Origin: Bacteroidales bacterium UBA3843
GTDB taxonomy: Bacteria; Bacteroidota; Bacteroidia; Bacteroidales; Paludibacteraceae
Reading direction: 5' to 3'
Assembly (NCBI GenBank): GCA_002392745.1
Contig: DGHR01000005.1
Coordinates: 1-64,000 of the forward strand
Length of the DNA stretch: 64,000 nucleotides
Of the stretch, positions 58,481-64,000 are shown one piece after another. Within the stretch, counting starts at the first letter, position 1. Each line of letters begins with the position of its first letter. Below the pieces are notes generated by a model. The model did not search any database and had not been told where the DNA came from. It saw nothing but the letters and a program-made list of their open reading frames with translations. Position numbers and translations under genes: made by a program.

Positions 58481-59500
58481 ATGCAGCAAATTAAATTCTA
58501 TACGATTAAGAGCATCGGAGGGTTGAAAGCGGAGATTTCCAATTTAGGAGCGAAGCTCACCAAGCTGATGGTCGCCAATGACAAAGGGGAAGTCAAGGAT
58601 GTCGTTCTCGGTTTCCGCACGGCGGAGGAATGGCGTAGCAAAGAGACTTACTTCAACGCCATCTGCGGTCGCGTAGCCAACCGCATCAAAGACGGCAAGT
58701 TCACGCTGGACGGGAAGGCCTACCAGTTGCCCATCAACAACGGCACAAACAGCCTGCACGGAGGAGTGGAAGGTTTCAACGCCAAGATATGGGAGACAGT
58801 GGCCCAATGCCCCCATGAGATAACACTCCACTACCGCTCCAAAGACGGCGAGGAAGGCTATCCCGGCAATGTGGATATTTATGTCACCTATACGGCAGCC
58901 AAAGACAATTGCCTGCGCATCCATTATGAGGCAAAAAGCGATGCGCCCACTATCATTGCGATGACCAATCACGCGTATTTCAACCTGGCGGGCGAAGGCA
59001 GTGGTCCGGTACACGAGCATGTGCTGCAAGTGAACGCAGAGAACTACACTCCATTTGACGAGACAGCCTGCCCGACCGGCGAGATACTGAGTGTAGAGGG
59101 TTCACCTATGGATTTCCGTCAGCCGGTGCGTATCGGCGACCGAATTGACGACCCGTTCTTTGCTCCCGGCCGAGGCATAGACAACAACTGGTGCCTGTGC
59201 GCCGGCGACGCGCCCAAAGAACTGCGCCATGCAGCCACATTACAGGCTGATGGCCGGACGATGGAATGCTGGACAACGATGAAGGGGCTACAGGTCTATA
59301 CCGGCAACTGGGTGGAACAAAACAAAGGCAAGAGCGGTCGGATATATGACGTGCAACACGCCGTATGTCTGGAAGCCCAGAACTGGCCGGACAGCATCAA
59401 CCATGCCAATTTCCCGAACATCGTATTACGCCCGGGAGAAATACTGGACGAAACAACGGAGTACAGATTTAGGGGAATAGAAGAAGCAGATAAAGCATGA
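58481..59500 (+). CDS. galM: aldose 1-epimerase
   Basis: Interconverts alpha and beta galactose for galactokinase. Catalytic His in MTNHAYFNLAGEGSG near residues 165-179; GRVANRIKDGKF, NNGTNSLHGG and LEAQNWPDSINHANFPN (with the catalytic Glu) are family motifs. The start at 58481 (MQQIKFYTIKS) is preferred; a start at 58460 lies within the heptamer repeats. The stop overlaps the next gene (ATGATG). Confidence 0.9.
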   Translation: MQQIKFYTIKSIGGLKAEISNLGAKLTKLMVANDKGEVKDVVLGFRTAEEWRSKETYFNAICGRVANRIKDGKFTLDGKAYQLPINNGTNSLHGGVEGFNAKIWETVAQCPHEITLHYRSKDGEEGYPGNVDIYVTYTAAKDNCLRIHYEAKSDAPTIIAMTNHAYFNLAGEGSGPVHEHVLQVNAENYTPFDETACPTGEILSVEGSPMDFRQPVRIGDRIDDPFFAPGRGIDNNWCLCAGDAPKELRHAATLQADGRTMECWTTMKGLQVYTGNWVEQNKGKSGRIYDVQHAVCLEAQNWPDSINHANFPNIVLRPGEILDETTEYRFRGIEEADKA

Positions 59501-61950
59501 TGTTCAGTATTATATTAGCAATCAGCACGTTGCTGACGAGTTGGCAGTTCCGACAAGAGCCGTCGGAACAGATGCCGGATGTAGATACCACATGGCATGA
59601 AGTGACCGTTCCCCACGACTGGGCTATCAGCGGGGCTTTTGACCGCGCGAATGACTTGCAGGAAGTAATCGTGGTGCAGAACGGCGAGAAAGAGCCGACA
59701 TGGAAAACGGGCCGCAGCGGCGGTCTGCCATGGATGGGAAAGGGGCACTACAGAACGCGAGTAACGGTGAAGAAAGACAAGTTCTATACGTTGGTGTTTG
59801 ACGGAGCGATGAGCCATGCCGATGTGTATGTCAACGGCGAGGAGATGGTCTATTGGCCCTACGGGTACAACACTTTTGACTGCTATATCCTACCGCACCT
59901 GATTGAGTCATCCAGCGTCAGCGACCAGCTCTCGGAAGTGGAGATAGATGTCTTTCTGGAGAACAAACCCCAGCAAAGCCGTTGGTACCCGGGCGCAGGA
60001 CTATACAGGAATGTCCATCTGGTAGAGAGTCATCCTGTGCATATTCCCACGTTTGGAATTTGCATCAGAACACCCAAAGTAAGCAACGAATTTGCACAAG
60101 TGACGATAGATGTTGAGTTGCAGAACGGCGTAGAGGAGTTCGGAGTACAGAATACAGAATACAGAGTACGGACGGATATACTCTTCCAAGGGAAAGTTGT
60201 AGCCCAGGCAGAGGGCGAACACGGCGTAGCAGAAGTGTCGGAACCGCAGCTGTGGAGTCCCGAAGCGCCCCATCTATACGAAGCCCGCACACTCGTTCTC
60301 AAAGGCGACGAAATCATCGACCAACATACAACCCGTTTCGGTATCCGTTCGCTCAGTTACACTCCGGAAAACGGTTTCCAACTGAACGGGAAGACCCGCA
60401 AGTTCAAGGGAGTATGTCTGCATCATGATCTGGGCCCATTGGGTGCCGCAATTCACAAGGATGCGTTGCGTCATCAGCTGACGATGCTCAAAAAAATGGG
60501 CTGCGATGCCATCCGCACCAGTCACAACATGCCTGCGCCAGAGCTGGTGGAACTATGCGACGAGATGGGAATGATGATGATGATTGAGCCTTTCGATGTC
60601 TGGAACCACGGCAAAACAGAGAATGATTACAGCAAAGAGTTCAACAGCTGGTGGAAACAAGACATTACCAATATGGTGAAGCACTACCGCAACAATGCAT
60701 CTGTGATGTTGTGGTCGAGCGGTAACGAGGTATGGAACCAAGTACTGCCCGACGGCATTGGCATCGTAACGGAGCTACAGGAACTATTTCACCAACTCGA
60801 CCCCACCCGTCCCGTAACAAACGGAATGGACCAAGCCATGCATGTCATCCACAACGGTTTCGGCGCTGCAGTAGAGATACCCGGATTCAATTACCGCACC
60901 GGACGATACCAGGAGGCCTATGAGTATCTTCCGCAGAAAATGATTCTGGGCAGCGAAACGGCAAGTACCGTATCGTCCAGAGGCGTATACAAACTGCCGG
61001 CAGTCATCCAGCCGGATGCCAAATATGAAGACAATCAGTCTTCCGGCTACGACGTAGAATACTGCGCATGGTCAGGGCTGCCGGAGCAGGATTTTCAGTT
61101 GCAAGACGACTATCCATGGACACTCGGCCAGTTTGTATGGACAGGTTTTGACTATTTAGGCGAGCCATCACCGTATGACACAGACGCATGGCCGAGCCAC
61201 AGCAGTTATTTCGGCATTATAGACCTGGCCTCACTACCCAAAGACCGCTACTGGCTCTATCGCAGCCAATGGAACAAGGAAGACAAGACTCTCCATGTGC
61301 TACCACACTGGAACTGGGAGAAGGGAGACTGTGTCCCCGTATTCTGCTATACCAATTATCCGGAAGCAGAGTTGTTTGTAAACGGGAAGAGCTACGGAAG
61401 GCTGCGTTTTGCCAGTGCAGAAGAGGCAGAGAGGATGGCAAAAGGCGAGACCATATCCGGCATCAGCCGCATGCCAAAAGTAGGAGAATTTGCCATACCG
61501 GAATGGGGAAGCGCCCCTCGTCCGGAATTACTACCGCGATACAGACTCATGTGGTTTGACGTACCATACAAGAAAGGAAAGATAGAGGTGGTGGCATACG
61601 ACGAGAACGGCCAAAAAGCCGCCCGCGAAACCATCAAGACAGCAGGCAAGCCGCACCATCTGATTGTCGAATACGCCAACGCAGACGAGAACCCGGAAGA
61701 GCTATGCTACATCACCGTGAAAGTGGTAGACAAGAAAGGCAACCTGTGTCCGAAAGCGGACAATCTAATCTATTATACAGGAGAAGGTTTTGTTGCTGCC
61801 GCCAATGGAGACGCTGCATGTCTGGACCGTTTTGTAGAGCCAAAGATGCATGCCTTTGCCGGACAATGCACATTCATTGTGAAGAAAGGAAGCAAAGGAA
61901 CATTTCAGGCTGACGGATTAAAAAAGAAATATTCACTGCATATACGATAA
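59497..61950 (+). CDS. GH2 beta-galactosidase
   Basis: Glycoside hydrolase family 2 with sugar-binding (VPHDWAISGAFD, YRTRVTV), immunoglobulin-like and TIM-barrel domains. Acid/base Glu in SSGNEVWNQ (about residue 410) and nucleophile Glu in LGSETAST (about 486). The N-terminus (MMFSIILAISTLL) could be a short signal peptide. Residues 215-225 (FGVQNTEYRVRT) are encoded by a tandem AGTACAGAATACAG repeat. Exact linkage specificity not readable, but the galK-galM context favours release of galactose. Confidence 0.85.
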   Translation: MMFSIILAISTLLTSWQFRQEPSEQMPDVDTTWHEVTVPHDWAISGAFDRANDLQEVIVVQNGEKEPTWKTGRSGGLPWMGKGHYRTRVTVKKDKFYTLVFDGAMSHADVYVNGEEMVYWPYGYNTFDCYILPHLIESSSVSDQLSEVEIDVFLENKPQQSRWYPGAGLYRNVHLVESHPVHIPTFGICIRTPKVSNEFAQVTIDVELQNGVEEFGVQNTEYRVRTDILFQGKVVAQAEGEHGVAEVSEPQLWSPEAPHLYEARTLVLKGDEIIDQHTTRFGIRSLSYTPENGFQLNGKTRKFKGVCLHHDLGPLGAAIHKDALRHQLTMLKKMGCDAIRTSHNMPAPELVELCDEMGMMMMIEPFDVWNHGKTENDYSKEFNSWWKQDITNMVKHYRNNASVMLWSSGNEVWNQVLPDGIGIVTELQELFHQLDPTRPVTNGMDQAMHVIHNGFGAAVEIPGFNYRTGRYQEAYEYLPQKMILGSETASTVSSRGVYKLPAVIQPDAKYEDNQSSGYDVEYCAWSGLPEQDFQLQDDYPWTLGQFVWTGFDYLGEPSPYDTDAWPSHSSYFGIIDLASLPKDRYWLYRSQWNKEDKTLHVLPHWNWEKGDCVPVFCYTNYPEAELFVNGKSYGRLRFASAEEAERMAKGETISGISRMPKVGEFAIPEWGSAPRPELLPRYRLMWFDVPYKKGKIEVVAYDENGQKAARETIKTAGKPHHLIVEYANADENPEELCYITVKVVDKKGNLCPKADNLIYYTGEGFVAAANGDAACLDRFVEPKMHAFAGQCTFIVKKGSKGTFQADGLKKKYSLHIR

Positions 61951-61969
61951 GCATATCCGTAAAGAAGCC

Positions 61970-62002
61970 AAAAGCAGCTCGAGCAAAGCCCGGGCTGCTT
62001 TT
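61970..62002 (+). terminator. terminator of the gal operon
   Basis: AAAAGCAGC (61970-61978) pairs with GCTGCTTTT (61994-62002), followed by TT. It lies between convergent genes and may also stop the pullulanase transcript. Confidence 0.75.
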
Positions 62003-62017
62003 TTGATTTAGAGAGAA

Positions 62018-63919
62018 CTACTCTTCAGCCAAAATAGTTGCAGAATAAGGCTCTACAGCGATATGTCCCGTCTGTATATGCCCTAAGCCCCGCGCATCCG
62101 CTTCCGCATCGTGCGCAAGCACTGTATAATCAGCTTCGGGTATGTCCGCTGTCACAATCTCCGGTGTGCCGTTGAGCAGCACCACCAGCGAGCGGGCCGT
62201 ATCCAATCCCTCCAGATTCTTAATGCTATAAATTATCAATCCATCATTGTCAGAAGAAAGAAATTCCACATGGTTTTTGACCAGTTCGGCTGAGCCGAGA
62301 CGGAAACCCTTGTGCGCCCGACGGATAGCAATCATCTCTTTGTAATATTTCCACAAGTCGTAGCGTTCTTTGTTCTCCCATGGAATAATATTGATGCTAT
62401 CGGGGCTCTGATAACTATTATCAATACCGCGTTTCGTGCGATAGAGTTCTTCGCCTCCGTAGATAAAACTCATTCCCTGGGAAACAAGCACAGCCGTCTG
62501 CGCGAGTTTATTCATTCGGATTTGGGTATCTTCGGATTCGTCAGGCGCGCTGACAGCGATTCGGTCGCGCAGGCAGTAGTTGTCATGACAAGTAATATAT
62601 GACACATGCTGCATAGGTTCACCCGCCCACTCCAGGCATGCGAGCAAACCCCGCATCACATCTTTTGCGCCAGCCGGATTACCGGAAGCGAATCCCCGTT
62701 CATGGTCGAAAGGCGAACCGATAAGCGCATTGCGTATATCATCGCTGAACGCCCCTACCCGCGGCATGGTGTATGTAAACTGCTTCATAGCGAGAGAGTC
62801 GTAAGGATATGCGGGAGTCATTGCCGCCCATCCTTCTCCATAGGTCAGAATAGACGGGTCTATTTCATCCAGAGCGGCACGGATTTGCCGCATCGTCTCC
62901 CGGTCGTGAATTCCCATCAAGTCGAAACGGAATCCGTCGATATGGTATTCCCGCGCCCAATAGGAAACGGACTCCACCATAAAACGACGCATCATCTCGT
63001 GGTCAGAAGCCGTCTCATTGCCGCATCCTGAGCCATTCGCGTATGTGCCATCCGGATTGAGGCGGTAGAAATAGAGGGGCACCACTCGTCCGAGTGCACA
63101 GCCCATGGCGTCGTATGTATGATTGTAGACAACATCCATTATCACACGGATACCCGCCTTGTGCAGCGCCATAACCATCTCTTTTGTCTCCCGGATACGC
63201 GCAGCAGGGTCGTACGGGTCGGAAGAATAACCTCCTTCCGGTACATTATAATTGACCGGATCGTAGCCCCAGTTGTAGCGATTGACAGCAAGTGCAGTTT
63301 CATCAATACTGCCATAATCGAAGAAGGGCAGAATCTGCAGATGTGTGATACCCATCTCCCGGAGATGGTCAATGCCGGAAGACAATCCATCGGGCGTACG
63401 CGTGCCTTCTTCGGTCAGCGCCAGGAACTTACCTTTCGCTGCGACACCGGAATTGGGGGACATCGTGAAATCGCGCAGGTGCGTTTCGTAAACCACAACA
63501 TCTGTCGGGTCGGTCATTTCAGGACGAGTGTCCATGTTCCAACCGGCAGGGTCGGTTGTTTTCATATCGATGATGGCTGCACGTTGCCCGTTGACACTCA
63601 CCGCTTTAGCAAAGATACCCGGGCTTTCGGGAGCCCATTCTCCGTTTTGGAAGGAGCGGACGGTGTAAAATTTACCAAGTTGGTCTCCTTCGGCAACAGC
63701 AGTCCAGAAATTGTCAGCCCCCTTTCGCAGCATTAGCGTTTCGAAGACGTCGGTGTCGAAAGAATCATATATCCGCACCTCCATTTGCTCTGCGACATCC
63801 GACCAGAAGGCGAATTGCGTGCGGTTAGACGAATACCGGCATTCGTCTTCGAGCCGTGTGGAATGAGCGCAGGCGGTGAGTAATGCTACAGAAAGCAACA
63901 TGATGAGTGTGTTTTTCAT
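62018..63919 (-). CDS. lipoprotein pullulanase type I (GH13)
   Basis: Cleaves alpha-1,6 branches in pullulan, starch or glycogen. Lipobox LLTAC follows MKNTLIMLLSVA. A CBM48-like domain (FAFWSDVAEQMEVRIYD) precedes the barrel. Signatures: NWGYDPVNYNVPEG, MDVVYNHTYD, nucleophile Asp in DGFRFDLMG (about residue 332), acid/base Glu in YGEGWAAM (about 358), and ITCHDNY (about 445). 633 residues, complete. Surface-exposed location is inferred from the lipoprotein signal. No susCD pair is visible inside the window. Confidence 0.9.
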   Translation of the reverse strand: MKNTLIMLLSVALLTACAHSTRLEDECRYSSNRTQFAFWSDVAEQMEVRIYDSFDTDVFETLMLRKGADNFWTAVAEGDQLGKFYTVRSFQNGEWAPESPGIFAKAVSVNGQRAAIIDMKTTDPAGWNMDTRPEMTDPTDVVVYETHLRDFTMSPNSGVAAKGKFLALTEEGTRTPDGLSSGIDHLREMGITHLQILPFFDYGSIDETALAVNRYNWGYDPVNYNVPEGGYSSDPYDPAARIRETKEMVMALHKAGIRVIMDVVYNHTYDAMGCALGRVVPLYFYRLNPDGTYANGSGCGNETASDHEMMRRFMVESVSYWAREYHIDGFRFDLMGIHDRETMRQIRAALDEIDPSILTYGEGWAAMTPAYPYDSLAMKQFTYTMPRVGAFSDDIRNALIGSPFDHERGFASGNPAGAKDVMRGLLACLEWAGEPMQHVSYITCHDNYCLRDRIAVSAPDESEDTQIRMNKLAQTAVLVSQGMSFIYGGEELYRTKRGIDNSYQSPDSINIIPWENKERYDLWKYYKEMIAIRRAHKGFRLGSAELVKNHVEFLSSDNDGLIIYSIKNLEGLDTARSLVVLLNGTPEIVTADIPEADYTVLAHDAEADARGLGHIQTGHIAVEPYSATILAEE

Positions 63920-63951
63920 ATACAGATATCAAAAGTGTTTTGAATTATTAA

Positions 63952-63977
63952 AAAAGAGGGACCGAAGCCCCTCTTTT
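63952..63977. terminator. terminator near the right edge
   Basis: AAAAGAGGG (63952-63960) pairs with CCCTCTTTT (63969-63977). It probably ends a leftward gene beyond the window, since the pullulanase starts just to its left. Confidence 0.55.
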
Positions 63978-64000
63978 ATGAATGGAAGTCAGCAATTAGC

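Noticed and set aside
1..64000. tRNA, rRNA or riboswitch genes
   Set aside because: No stretch with tRNA-like arms, TTCGA loop context or known riboswitch cores was found by eye; a covariance-model search would be needed to be sure.

Overview
The window looks like a chromosome segment from a Bacteroidales bacterium, probably host- or gut-associated. At least ten intergenic regions carry the Bacteroidetes promoter pattern, TTTG near -33 and TAnnTTTG near -7 with 19-20 bp between them. Ribosome binding sites are not evident. Many genes belong to Bacteroidetes-typical families: DUF3276, DUF4494, DUF4105, the Rpb6-like omega subunit, glycine-lipid acyltransferases and a fused CcsBA. I saw no rRNA, tRNA, CRISPR array or prophage.

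Layout. 1-3250: a REP-associated transposase-like gene, a collapsed WYL regulator, a secreted protein and a repeat-rich gap. 3.3-9.3 kb: prfB, a C1 peptidase, a short YigZ-like protein, an acyltransferase, coaD and ctpA. 9.4-12.5 kb (minus): a short-chain dehydrogenase, an Old Yellow Enzyme-type reductase and a steroid 5-alpha-reductase-like membrane protein behind one promoter, the gene content expected for reducing ring A of 3-oxo-delta4 steroids or bile acids. 12.6-16.8 kb (minus): GH3-type adenylating enzyme, HAD phosphatase, acyltransferase and EamA transporter, partly overlapping. 16.9-24.1 kb: dnaE, folC, a nitroreductase lipoprotein and prmA. 24.7-26.4 kb: a large surface protein with about 25-residue repeats. 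26.5-30 kb (minus): mnmE, yicC, gmk, nadD. 30.1-37.3 kb: a small HTH-like protein with two paralogous outer-membrane barrels, apbE, bamD-rpoZ-coaBC, DUF3276 and nusB. 37.4-48 kb: yajC, ybbR, a sugar aminotransferase, rpoN, a PAP2-like protein, DUF4105, a degenerate alkaline-phosphatase-fold protein, DUF4494, a glsA/glsB-like pair and a YggS-HAD fusion. 48-54.8 kb (minus): porin, imelysin, di-heme oxidoreductase and CcsBA, a probable iron/redox operon. 55.6-64 kb: hemolysin III, a membrane protein, galK-galM-GH2 beta-galactosidase and a lipoprotein pullulanase.

The most unusual signal is not a gene. Short repeated 'words' (a TACGAAGGA/GTACGATGTAC word, GGTGAAA and GGTTAAA heptamers, TACCAAG words, a CTTTATTCCTTATTC word, C-rich/G-rich hairpins and hairpins with variable stems) fill the intergenic gaps. 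They also appear inside reading frames of conserved genes (prmA, folC, yggS, apbE, ccsBA, GH2 and others). The 30-base core of the commonest word has no stop codon in any of its six frames. The GGTGAAA word has stops in one direction only, and the longer copies I see inside genes lie in the stop-free direction. One word-like stretch appears to encode the hydrophobic core of the CtpA signal peptide. Together this suggests a mobile or expanding repeat system that spreads through coding sequence without breaking it.
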